From Sterolibacterium sp964521075 (GTDB taxonomy: Bacteria; Pseudomonadota; Gammaproteobacteria; Burkholderiales; Rhodocyclaceae), in contig CAZFPI010000105.1 of the NCBI GenBank assembly GCA_964521075.1, positions 1-8,050 on the forward strand: a DNA stretch of 8,050 nt, given 5' to 3'. How positions within the stretch are numbered: the first letter of the stretch is position 1; each line of letters opens with the position of its first letter. This document shows positions 1-6,053 of this stretch, one piece after another. The notes beneath the pieces were generated by a model. That model was not told the DNA's origin and made no database searches. It saw only the letters and a program-made list of their open reading frames with translations. The translations under genes and the position numbers were made by a program.

Positions 1-1200
1 AAAAACATTTTGATGATCGGCCCAACCGGCGTCGGCAAGACGGAAATTGCCCGTCGCCTGGCCCGTCTGGCCAATGCACCCTTCATCAAGATCGAAGCCA
101 CCAAATTTACCGAAGTCGGTTATGTCGGGCGTGATGTCGACACCATCATCCGCGACCTCGTCGAAACTGCGATCAAGGAAGGGCGCGAGACGGCCATGCG
201 CGCGCTCCAACACCGCGCCCAGGACGCCGCCGAAGACCGTGTACTCGACATTCTCCTCCCCCAGGCGCGCCCGACAGGCTTTCCCGTGCCAGCGGATGAA
301 CCTCCTGCGGCAGACGACAACCCGACACGCCAGAAACTCCGCAAGAAACTGCGCGAAGGCGAACTCGACGACAAGGAAATCGAAATCGATCTGGCCATCG
401 TCGGCGCGCACATGGAGATTTACGCACCGCCCGGCATGGAGGAACTGACCCAGCAGATTCAGGGCATGTTCCAGAACATGGGCAACAGCAAGCGCAAGAC
501 GCGAAAATTGAAAATCAGGGAGGCACTCAAGCTTCTGGCCGATGAAGAAGCCGCCCGACTTATCAATGACGAAGAAATCAAGACACAAGCCCTGAAAAAC
601 GTCGAGCAGCACGGCATCGTCTTTCTCGATGAAATCGACAAGATCGCCGCCCGAACGGATGGCCATGGCGCGGATGTCTCCCGCCAGGGGGTACAGCGCG
701 ATCTCCTGCCCCTGGTCGAAGGAACCACCGTATCAACAAAATACGGCATGGTCAGGACGGATCACATACTGTTCATCGCCAGCGGCGCATTTCACCTGTC
801 CAAGCCCTCCGATCTCATCCCCGAGATGCAGGGGCGGTTTCCGATTCGCGTAGAGCTGTCTTCCCTGTCTGTCGACGACTTCGCCAGCATCCTGACACGC
901 ACCGATGCCTGCCTGACCAGACAATACGAAGCCCTGCTGGCCACCGAAGGCGTCAGCCTGCGTTTTACCGGCGAAGCCATCACCCGCCTTGCCGAAATTG
1001 CCTGCGCGGTCAATGAACGTGCTGAAAACATCGGCGCACGCCGTTTGCATACCGTCATGGAAAAGCTGCTGGAAGAAATTTCCTTCGACACCGAACGGCA
1101 CACGAAGGGCACCGGGGAAACCGTCATCGACGCCAGCTACGTCGATCAACGCCTCAAAGAACTCTCCCTGAGCGAAAATCTGGCCCGCTACGTTTTGTAA
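1..1200 (+). CDS. hslU: ATP-dependent protease ATPase subunit HslU (ClpY), 5' end missing
   Basis: HslU is the hexameric AAA+ unfoldase that feeds proteins into the HslV peptidase in the cytoplasm. The frame is open from base 1, so the gene enters from the left; 399 residues are visible against about 443 in E. coli HslU, so roughly the first 50 are missing. In visible-residue numbering I see Walker A GPTGVGKT (7-14), the pore loop GYVG (40-43), a charged insertion (I) domain around 85-200, Walker B IVFLDEID (206-213), and the sensor-2 motif GARR (345-348). The C-terminal tail ends LARYVL, the segment that in this family docks into HslV pockets. No key residue is missing in the visible part. 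The usual partner hslV would lie just upstream, outside the window. The gene converges on regA. Identification is firm. An internal ATG at 10 exists but is not the true start. Confidence 0.98.
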   Translation, partial: KNILMIGPTGVGKTEIARRLARLANAPFIKIEATKFTEVGYVGRDVDTIIRDLVETAIKEGRETAMRALQHRAQDAAEDRVLDILLPQARPTGFPVPADEPPAADDNPTRQKLRKKLREGELDDKEIEIDLAIVGAHMEIYAPPGMEELTQQIQGMFQNMGNSKRKTRKLKIREALKLLADEEAARLINDEEIKTQALKNVEQHGIVFLDEIDKIAARTDGHGADVSRQGVQRDLLPLVEGTTVSTKYGMVRTDHILFIASGAFHLSKPSDLIPEMQGRFPIRVELSSLSVDDFASILTRTDACLTRQYEALLATEGVSLRFTGEAITRLAEIACAVNERAENIGARRLHTVMEKLLEEISFDTERHTKGTGETVIDASYVDQRLKELSLSENLARYVL

Positions 1201-1311
1201 TATCACCGGCAAGCATTCCATTCACCCCAGGGAGACGCGGATCAAATCAGATCCCAGATCCGTTCGGTCACAGGCTCAGGGCGAACGGAATAAATCAGTG
1301 TTTCCCCAGGT
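1201..1311. other. Convergent intergenic region hslU / regA
   Basis: This 111-bp gap lies between the 3' ends of two converging genes. Its only notable structure is the inverted repeat at 1259-1289, listed separately. I see no small gene in it. Confidence 0.6.
1259..1289. terminator. Possible bidirectional terminator (imperfect type)
   Basis: A perfect 8-bp inverted repeat TCCGTTCG (1259-1266) / CGAACGGA (1282-1289) encloses a 15-nt loop. It sits between converging hslU and regA, where a shared terminator is expected. The long loop and the lack of a clear T tract on either side make it a weak intrinsic terminator, so it could equally be an unrelated dyad. Confidence 0.35.
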
Positions 1312-1884
1312 TCAATTCTTCACGGGATGCTTGCCCAGCTTGCGCTGCAAGGTGCGGCGATGCATCTTCAAGGCGCGCGCCGTCGCCGAGATATTGCCTT
1401 CGTGCTCGTTCAATACACGCTGGATATGCTCCCATTCAAGCCGATCAACGGAAAGCGGCTCGACAGGCGGCGGCTGGGCCGCGCCGCTCTCCTCCGTCGA
1501 CACGCCCGCCTCGGCTGCCTCGAAAACACCCAGCAGAGTATCCACGTCCACCGGTTTGGCCAGGTAGTGCGTCGCCCCCAGCTTGATGGCATCTACCGCT
1601 GTAGCAATGCTTGCGTATCCCGTCAGCAGCACGATCCGGGCATCCGGGCAGGCCTGCCGTAATGGTGAAATCAGCGAAAGCCCATTCTCGCTGCCACTCC
1701 AACCCGCCAGATTGAGATCGAGCACGATACGTTCCGGCGGATCAGTCTCCGCCAATGCCAGCGCATCCGCCGCATTACACGCACGAACCGCGCGATGCCC
1801 GCGACGTGCGAGTGCCCGGCACAGGACAAGGCTGAAAGCCTCGTCGTCATCAACCACCAGCATATTTCTGGCTACCAGACTCAT
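1312..1884 (-). CDS. regA: Redox response regulator, RegA/PrrA/ActR/RoxR family
   Basis: This is the DNA-binding partner of the kinase encoded just upstream. The 190-residue protein has an N-terminal receiver domain with the acidic pocket D12-D14, phospho-acceptor D56 (in IVLDLNLAG), switch threonine T88 (LLTGY) and K110 (LAKPVD). A Pro/Glu-rich linker (about 130-147) follows, then a Fis-type helix-turn-helix (about 153-185) containing the family signature HRRTLQRKL. Length and layout match RegA-type regulators, which are short single-HTH proteins without an AAA+ domain. I chose ATG at 1884 because an AAGGAG ribosome site lies 7 nt upstream; an in-frame TTG at 1890 would leave only 1 nt of spacing. 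The ATG overlaps the regB stop as ATGA, implying translational coupling. In relatives, RegA controls respiration, carbon and nitrogen fixation genes; the targets here are unknown. Confidence 0.93.
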   Translation of the reverse strand: MSLVARNMLVVDDDEAFSLVLCRALARRGHRAVRACNAADALALAETDPPERIVLDLNLAGWSGSENGLSLISPLRQACPDARIVLLTGYASIATAVDAIKLGATHYLAKPVDVDTLLGVFEAAEAGVSTEESGAAQPPPVEPLSVDRLEWEHIQRVLNEHEGNISATARALKMHRRTLQRKLGKHPVKN

Positions 1885-3170
1885 GGACAAGCTCCTTCGG
1901 CAAGCAGGGAATACAGGGGTAATCCGACACGCGTCCGCGTACCGCCAATAGCATCATCCCGGCTCGTCATGACAATATCTCCGCCCTGGCGGTTGATCGC
2001 GGCATGAGCCAGAAACAGGCCGATGCCCGTGCCATCGGGACGCCGGGTAAAAAACTCTCGCCCGGCCTGCGCGAGCAAATCATCATCCACTCCCGGCCCG
2101 CGATCCAGAATATCGACCTGCAGGGAAGGCACTGCCCCAACACACCAGGCCACCCGGATATCCACGTCTTGCGGGCTGACATCCGCCGCATTGTTGAACA
2201 AATTGAGCAAAGCCTGTTCCAGCGTAGTGTCAACAAAAATGCGCGGCGCGGCCTCCGTGGATTCGATACACAGGCGAGGCGAAACGCTTGGACGTTGCGC
2301 CTGCCAGCGTTCCACCAGCTGCCTGAGCCAGTGATCGACGGCAACCCCCTTCCCGCCCTCTGCCCGCTGAATTCCGGCGCGCTCGGTCAGGCGGCTGATG
2401 AGACCCTTGCAGATTGCCACCTGAGAAGAAAGCAAGCGAACTTCCTCGCGCAATTCATCCGGCAAAGCCGGATCACGCACCAGCTCACCGGCAATCACGG
2501 CCATCGTGGCCAGCGGCGTACCCAGCTCATGCGCCGCGCCAGCGGCCAGATTTCCCAGGGCGACAACACGCTCATCACGCAGGGCCTGCTCCCGCGCGGC
2601 TGCCAGCTGCTGCTCCCGCCGCCGCAAGGCAGCCGTAATATGGGCAATGAAAACAACGATCAGCAAGGCCGACACGGCAAAAGTCAGCCACATCCCGACC
2701 AGGTGCATCTGCATCGCCCGATCGGCATCCTCGACGGTCAGAGGCAAGCTGAAAAACCACAAGGACGAATATGCGGCAATACTCAAGATCGCCACGAACC
2801 CCGCAAGACTGGCAGGCAACACAGCTGCCGACATGGCCACATAAGGCAGGAACAAGGCGGTCAGCGGGTTGGCCGGGCCGCCAGAAATCACCAGCAGCGC
2901 AGTCAACACAAGCAGATCGATACTGATATGCAACAGTAGCTCACGCGGCCCGGCCGGGGCAGCACGCCGCAAACGCACCCAGGTCACGATGCTGATGATC
3001 ACCCAGAAAGCAATCAGGCCGAAAGCCGGCAATAGCGGAACCAGCGTATAAAAAAGCGGCCTGGCCAGCAAAACCAGCAAGGCAACCCCGGCGATGGCAA
3101 AATCACGCAGCCATTGCAACCGGCGCAGATCGTCTTGACCAGCCACCGGCATATTTTGCGTTATTGACAT
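1881..3170 (-). CDS. regB: Redox sensor histidine kinase, RegB/PrrB/ActS/RoxS family
   Basis: This membrane kinase should phosphorylate RegA in response to redox state. Of its 429 residues, about 22-180 form six hydrophobic segments. The loop between segments 3 and 4 carries GGPANPL (97-103), matching the family's quinone-binding motif GGXXNPF except for Leu at the last position. The cytoplasmic part has the H-box HELGTPLAT with His214, then Cys254 in SQVAICKGLISRL, the place of the redox-active cysteine of RegB (Cys265 in Rhodobacter capsulatus). The N box (LLNLFNNAAD, 321-330), G1 (DRGPG, 356-360) and G2 (GTGIGLFLA, 380-388) complete the ATPase domain. The ATG at 3170 is the furthest upstream start possible, because an in-frame TGA lies two codons before it; no clear Shine-Dalgarno is seen. 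A second ATG at codon 7 is an alternative. It is co-transcribed with regA and divergent from dapA. Confidence 0.94.
   Translation of the reverse strand: MSITQNMPVAGQDDLRRLQWLRDFAIAGVALLVLLARPLFYTLVPLLPAFGLIAFWVIISIVTWVRLRRAAPAGPRELLLHISIDLLVLTALLVISGGPANPLTALFLPYVAMSAAVLPASLAGFVAILSIAAYSSLWFFSLPLTVEDADRAMQMHLVGMWLTFAVSALLIVVFIAHITAALRRREQQLAAAREQALRDERVVALGNLAAGAAHELGTPLATMAVIAGELVRDPALPDELREEVRLLSSQVAICKGLISRLTERAGIQRAEGGKGVAVDHWLRQLVERWQAQRPSVSPRLCIESTEAAPRIFVDTTLEQALLNLFNNAADVSPQDVDIRVAWCVGAVPSLQVDILDRGPGVDDDLLAQAGREFFTRRPDGTGIGLFLAHAAINRQGGDIVMTSRDDAIGGTRTRVGLPLYSLLAEGACP
1892..1897 (-). promoter_or_regulatory. Ribosome binding site of regA
   Basis: On the minus strand AAGGAG lies inside the last codons of regB, 7 nt before the ATG at 1884. 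It decides the regA start against the TTG at 1890 and supports translation coupled to the kinase. Confidence 0.75.
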
Positions 3171-3177
3171 GAATCAA
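3164..3177. promoter_or_regulatory. FNR/Anr-like box overlapping the regB start codon
   Basis: TTGAC-ATGA-ATCAA matches 9 of 10 conserved positions of the FNR/Anr consensus TTGAT-N4-ATCAA. It overlaps the regB ATG (3168-3170). With a transcript beginning near 3189 (inferred), the site would lie in the early leader, a position more typical of repression than activation. It is a pattern match only. Confidence 0.4.
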
Positions 3178-3195
3178 TCGCATGGAAAAACGCGG

Positions 3196-3201
3196 ATTTT
3201 A
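3196..3201 (-). promoter_or_regulatory. Candidate -10 box for regBA
   Basis: On the minus strand TAAAAT stands 25 bp before the regB ATG. No good -35 hexamer lies 16-18 bp upstream; that place is occupied by the inverted repeat 3213-3231, which suggests an activator-dependent promoter if it is one at all. Confidence 0.35.
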
Positions 3202-3212
3202 ATCCCGTGCCG

Positions 3213-3231
3213 GGGCATCGCACAGATGCCC
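3213..3231. promoter_or_regulatory. Perfect 7-bp dyad, candidate shared operator for regB and dapA
   Basis: GGGCATC (3213-3219) and GATGCCC (3225-3231) form a perfect inverted repeat with a 5-nt spacer. It lies midway between two outward-facing TAAAAT boxes, covering the -35 areas of both inferred promoters. Because it sits between divergent starts it is probably not transcribed, so a protein-binding site is more likely than an RNA hairpin. The binding protein is unknown; RegA itself is one possibility. Confidence 0.45.
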
Positions 3232-3245
3232 GACAGGCTTTCGAG

Positions 3246-3251
3246 TAAAAT
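3246..3251 (+). promoter_or_regulatory. Candidate -10 box for dapA
   Basis: TAAAAT ends 24 bp before the dapA ATG, predicting a leader of only about 18 nt. No recognisable -35 is present; the expected place overlaps the dyad 3213-3231. No clear Shine-Dalgarno precedes dapA either. Confidence 0.4.
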
Positions 3252-3275
3252 GCTTTCCTTTTTGGCCCGACCTTC

Positions 3276-4154
3276 ATGATCACCGGCTCCCTACCTGCCA
3301 TTGCCACGCCCATGCACGAGGATGGCAGCCTCGACCTGCCACGCCTGAAGAACTACATCGAATGGCATATCGCCGAAGGTTCCGACGCGCTCGTCATGGT
3401 CGGAACCACCGGTGAATCGCCCACGGTCGACGTCGCTGAACACTGCCTGCTGATCCGGACAGCCGTCGAACAATCCGCCGGACGTGTACCGGTCATCGCC
3501 GGCACGGGAGCCAACTCGACAGCAGAAGCCATCGAGCTGGCCCGTTTCGCCGCCGAAGTCGGCGCAACCGCCCATCTCTCCGTCGTCCCCTACTACAACA
3601 AACCCACGCAGGAAGGGCTCTACCAGCACTTCAAGGCCATTGCCGAAGCCGTCGAACTGCCGATGATCCTCTACAACGTGCCCGGCCGCACCGGCTGCGA
3701 CATGAGCAACGACACCGCCTTGCGTCTGGCACAAATCCCCAACATCACCGGCATCAAGGATGCCACGGGCAACATCGAACGTGGCAGCGATCTCATCAAA
3801 CGCGCCCCCAAAGACTTCGCCATCTACAGCGGTGATGATGCAACGGCCATGGTATTGATCCTGCTGGGTGCACACGGCACGATCTCCGTCACGGCCAACG
3901 TCGCGCCACGTCTCATGCACGAAATGTGTTCGGCCGCCCTGAAAGGCGACCTTCCCCGCGCGCGGGAAATCAACTTCCGGCTGCTGGGCCTGCATCGCAA
4001 CCTTTTCCTGGAAGCCAACCCGATCCCTGTCAAATGGGCACTGGCGCGCATGGGCAAAATGAGCGACGGCCTGCGCCTGCCGCTCACCCCCCTGGCCCCC
4101 GAACATCACGAACGTCTGCGCGCCGCCCTGGGCGAAGCCGATATCCGCATCTAA
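3276..4154 (+). CDS. dapA: 4-hydroxy-tetrahydrodipicolinate synthase
   Basis: DapA condenses pyruvate with aspartate-4-semialdehyde, the first committed step of the diaminopimelate/lysine pathway, in the cytoplasm. The 292-residue protein has the normal length of this class I aldolase TIM barrel, and its numbering matches the E. coli enzyme. Visible residues are the GTTGES motif with Thr44 and Thr45, Tyr107 (PYYNKP), Tyr133 and Arg138 (ILYNVPGRTG), and the Schiff-base lysine Lys161 (GIKDATG). The catalytic triad Thr44-Tyr107-Tyr133 is therefore intact. The start at MITGS fits the family N terminus. The gene is first in a rightward block, 39 bp before bamC; the dapA-bamC order is also found in E. 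coli, where bamC was once called dapX. Identification is firm. Confidence 0.98.
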   Translation: MITGSLPAIATPMHEDGSLDLPRLKNYIEWHIAEGSDALVMVGTTGESPTVDVAEHCLLIRTAVEQSAGRVPVIAGTGANSTAEAIELARFAAEVGATAHLSVVPYYNKPTQEGLYQHFKAIAEAVELPMILYNVPGRTGCDMSNDTALRLAQIPNITGIKDATGNIERGSDLIKRAPKDFAIYSGDDATAMVLILLGAHGTISVTANVAPRLMHEMCSAALKGDLPRAREINFRLLGLHRNLFLEANPIPVKWALARMGKMSDGLRLPLTPLAPEHHERLRAALGEADIRI

Positions 4155-4183
4155 AGCCCTTTTAGCTCTTTTGGAGCCCCTTT
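4155..4183 (+). repeat. Three degenerate 9-bp repeats in the dapA-bamC spacer
   Basis: The spacer is built of AGCCCTTTT (4155-4163), AGCTCTTTT (4164-4172) and AGCCCCTTT (4175-4183), which differ from each other at one or two positions. They start directly after the dapA stop and end just before the bamC ribosome site GAGGA (4185-4189). Their function is unknown and slippage origin is plausible. Confidence 0.5.
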
Positions 4184-4193
4184 CGAGGACTGC

Positions 4194-5315
4194 ATGAAAC
4201 CCAATCTGCCTTCGTCTTCCCTCCTTCTCGCCACCCTCCTGCTGGCCGGTTGCAGCGGAACGCTGCTCGAATCGAAAAAGATCGATTACAAATCTGCCGG
4301 TCGTCTGCCTTCGCTGGAAGTCCCGCCCGACCTGACCTCCCCAACCGTGGATGACCGCTATGCGATTCCGGAAAACAGCAAGGGAGCGACCACCTTCTCC
4401 GCCTACAAGGAAGGACGAACCCCCTCGGCGACAAACACCGAAGTCCTGCCGCAGGCCGACAAGATGCGTATCGAGCGCGACGGCAACCAGCGCTGGCTCG
4501 TTGTCGCCGGCACACCGGAAGAAATCTGGCCCAAAGTCCGGGAATTCTGGCAGGTGGTGGGCTTCAACCTGACCGTCGACCTGCCTGCTGCAGGCGTCAT
4601 GGAAACCGACTGGAACGAAAACCGCGCCAAACTGCCACTGGACATCATCCGCAACACCATCGGCAAAGCACTGGATTTCATGTACTCAACGCCGGAGCGC
4701 GACAAATACCGCACACGCCTCGAAAAAGGCACTGTCCCTGGCACCACGGAAATCTACATCAGCCATCGCGGCATGATGGAAATTTTCGTCACTGAAGGCA
4801 AGGATGACACCCGCTGGCAACCGCGCCCCCCCGACCCCGACCTCGAAGCCGAAATGCTGCAACGGCTGATGGTGCGTCTGGGTGCAGATACCGATCGCGC
4901 CAAAACACTGCTGGCCACCCCCGCAAAAACCGAAGAACGCGCCAAACTCGCTGCAAGCGGTAGCCTGCTGACGGTCAACGAACCCTTCGACCGCACCTGG
5001 CGCCGCGTCGGCCTGGCACTCGACCGGGCAGGCTTCACCGTGGAAGATCGCGACCGCAATAAAGGGCTCTATTTCGTTCGCTATGTCGACCCTGAAATCG
5101 ACCAGACCAAAGCCGGGAACAGCAAAGGCTTCCTCTCAAAGCTGATGTTCTGGAAGAACGACAAGGTGGATGAAGCCAAAGCCGCACAGATGCGTATTGC
5201 CGTCAAGGCCGAAGGAAACACCAGCTCGGTGCAGGTACAGGGACGAGATGGCGCGATCGAGAAATCCGATACAGCACAAAAGATTCTCAAACTTCTCCTC
5301 GATCAACTGAAATAA
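4194..5315 (+). CDS. bamC: Outer membrane protein assembly factor BamC (lipoprotein)
   Basis: BamC is a lipoprotein subunit of the BAM complex, which inserts beta-barrel proteins into the outer membrane and contacts BamD. The 373-residue protein starts with a lipoprotein signal peptide; the lipobox LAGC puts the lipidated cysteine at Cys20. Next comes the unstructured lasso typical of the family (about 21-85) with the recognisable segment KIDYKSAG...LEVPPDLTSP (29-50). Two helix-grip domains are expected at about 95-225 and 250-373, matching the repeated pattern seen in WLVVAGTPEEIWPKVREFW and LLTVNEPFDRTWRRVGLAL. It is slightly longer than E. coli BamC (344). GAGGA at 4185-4189 gives a proper ribosome site. 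It follows dapA by 39 bp and precedes a tiny exported protein by 8 bp, suggesting an operon with an envelope theme. Confidence 0.93.
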   Translation: MKPNLPSSSLLLATLLLAGCSGTLLESKKIDYKSAGRLPSLEVPPDLTSPTVDDRYAIPENSKGATTFSAYKEGRTPSATNTEVLPQADKMRIERDGNQRWLVVAGTPEEIWPKVREFWQVVGFNLTVDLPAAGVMETDWNENRAKLPLDIIRNTIGKALDFMYSTPERDKYRTRLEKGTVPGTTEIYISHRGMMEIFVTEGKDDTRWQPRPPDPDLEAEMLQRLMVRLGADTDRAKTLLATPAKTEERAKLAASGSLLTVNEPFDRTWRRVGLALDRAGFTVEDRDRNKGLYFVRYVDPEIDQTKAGNSKGFLSKLMFWKNDKVDEAKAAQMRIAVKAEGNTSSVQVQGRDGAIEKSDTAQKILKLLLDQLK

Positions 5316-5323
5316 AAACAGCC

Positions 5324-5566
5324 ATGTTCCAGAAAAAATCACTACGCAAGATCCTGCTCTCCACCATGTTCCTCACCTTCTGCGCCCAGATACCGGGCGT
5401 CATGGGGGAAGCCGTCGCCGCGCCACACGCCAGACATGCCAAGGCAAAGCACAAAAAACACCGGAAACTTGCCACAAAACACCCGGTCAAACGTGCAAAG
5501 AAAGCGCATCACCCAAAACACGCGTCAAAACCCAGGCCCGCACACCCGATGCAGCCAATGCAATAA
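5324..5566 (+). CDS. Small exported His/Lys-rich protein, function unknown
   Basis: I do not recognise a family with certainty. The 80-residue product has a basic start (MFQKKSLRK), a hydrophobic stretch (10-27) and a likely signal peptidase I site after A-V-A or V-A-A (about 32-33). The predicted mature part (34-80) contains 11 Lys, 4 Arg, 9 His, 8 Ala and 7 Pro with no Asp or Glu. This composition recalls acid-shock (Asr-like) periplasmic proteins and histone-like basic tails, but this is resemblance only; metal, polyphosphate, nucleic-acid or cell-wall binding are all possible. It begins 8 nt after the bamC stop with no visible Shine-Dalgarno, so translation may depend on reinitiation. Gene reality is supported by the coherent signal peptide, compact spacing and strand, but low complexity in GC-rich DNA leaves some doubt. 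Confidence 0.62.
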   Translation: MFQKKSLRKILLSTMFLTFCAQIPGVMGEAVAAPHARHAKAKHKKHRKLATKHPVKRAKKAHHPKHASKPRPAHPMQPMQ

Positions 5567-5603
5567 ACAGCCCCCCCTGTCATTCACGCCACGGAGCCGC
5601 CCC

Positions 5604-5900
5604 ATGCGTATTCATGTTCGTGCCACGGCACTCGCTGTTCTTGCCATCCTCGCACTACCCGGCTGCGCCAGCCTGACCCCCGCCGAACGTGCAGCACGCA
5701 TGCAGCAAGAAGTCGACGAGATGATCCAGGTCTATGGCCCGGCTTGCGAAAAACTGGGCTACAAAACCGACATGGACCCCTGGCGGGAATGCATCCTCAA
5801 ACTCAATCGTGATGCGCTGACCGAACGACTCACCGCAAGGATGAGCCCGGGAACCGACTGCTGGGGACACCACGGCTTCTTTCACTGCTCAGCGTTTTAA
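5604..5900 (+). CDS. Small four-cysteine lipoprotein, function unknown
   Basis: The 98-residue product has a lipoprotein signal peptide ending L-P-G-C, with the predicted lipidated cysteine at 21. The following part has an amphipathic Arg/Glu/Gln-rich helix (about 25-44) and the segment YGPACEKLGY...DPWRECILKLNRD (44-70), which looks like a small conserved proteobacterial lipoprotein family I cannot name. Four further cysteines (48, 63, 86, 95) could form two disulfides in the periplasm; the tail DCWGHHGFFHC also offers His ligands. I chose ATG 5604 because CGGAG (5592-5596) lies 7 nt upstream and the signal peptide starts there. The frame stays open back to 5436, but that part overlaps the preceding gene and does not look like protein. 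It follows that gene by 37 bp and ends the rightward block. Confidence 0.8.
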   Translation: MRIHVRATALAVLAILALPGCASLTPAERAARMQQEVDEMIQVYGPACEKLGYKTDMDPWRECILKLNRDALTERLTARMSPGTDCWGHHGFFHCSAF

Positions 5901-5909
5901 CACTCGTCG

Positions 5910-5932
5910 TTCCGGATTCAAAATTCCGGATT
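5910..5932. repeat. 9-bp direct repeat TTCCGGATT
   Basis: TTCCGGATT occurs at 5910-5918 and 5924-5932, separated by CAAAA. The TCCGGA core is palindromic, so the pair can also fold as a 6-bp stem with an 8-nt loop. It lies 10-32 bp after the lipoprotein stop; its role is unknown. Confidence 0.6.
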
Positions 5933-5972
5933 AATCGCCCACCCTCCGAGAGCCACAGTGTCAGGCTGAAAT

Positions 5973-6000
5973 AGAAAACGCCTCCGGAGAGGCGTTTTCT
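5973..6000. terminator. Bidirectional intrinsic terminator
   Basis: AGAAAACGCCTC (5973-5984) and GAGGCGTTTTCT (5989-6000) form a perfect 12-bp stem with a 4-nt CGGA loop. The stem ends in an A run on one side and a T run on the other, so the hairpin works in both directions. It should end the dapA-bamC-side transcript and the dnaKJ transcript. Confidence 0.9.
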
Positions 6001-6053
6001 GCGGGCTGGTTTGACCGGGCAATTTTTGCCTGGCAATTAAACCCAGGGAAACA

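Larger units (their letters stand above)
5901..6053. other. Convergent intergenic region lipoprotein / dnaJ
   Basis: The 153-bp gap holds a 9-bp direct repeat (5910-5932), a strong terminator hairpin (5973-6000) and a weaker hairpin CCGGGCAA (6015-6022) / TTGCCTGG (6026-6033) with one G-T pair. I see no gene here. Confidence 0.6.

Noticed and set aside
733..1221. A 162-codon open frame on the minus strand, antisense to the end of hslU
   Set aside because: It overlaps the conserved HslU C terminus and carries no recognisable motif.
1885..1890. TTG start two codons upstream for regA
   Set aside because: It leaves only 1 nt between AAGGAG and the start, whereas ATG 1884 has 7 nt and forms the ATGA overlap.
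2004..2939. A 311-codon open frame on the plus strand, antisense to regB
   Set aside because: The product is a low-information Gln/Arg/His-rich sequence, and regB on the minus strand has all its kinase motifs.
3164..3169. A perfect TTGACA on the plus strand, possible -35 for dapA
   Set aside because: No TATAAT-like hexamer occurs 16-18 bp downstream, and it is about 107 bp from the dapA ATG; it is better explained as half of the FNR-like box and regB coding bases.
3291..4109. A 272-codon open frame on the minus strand, antisense to dapA
   Set aside because: It mirrors dapA, has Gly/Asp/Val-rich repetitive composition and no ribosome site or family likeness that I can see.
5436..5603. N-terminal extension of the four-cysteine lipoprotein
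   Set aside because: It overlaps the basic exported protein in another frame and would bury the signal peptide; CGGAG before 5604 supports the shorter form.
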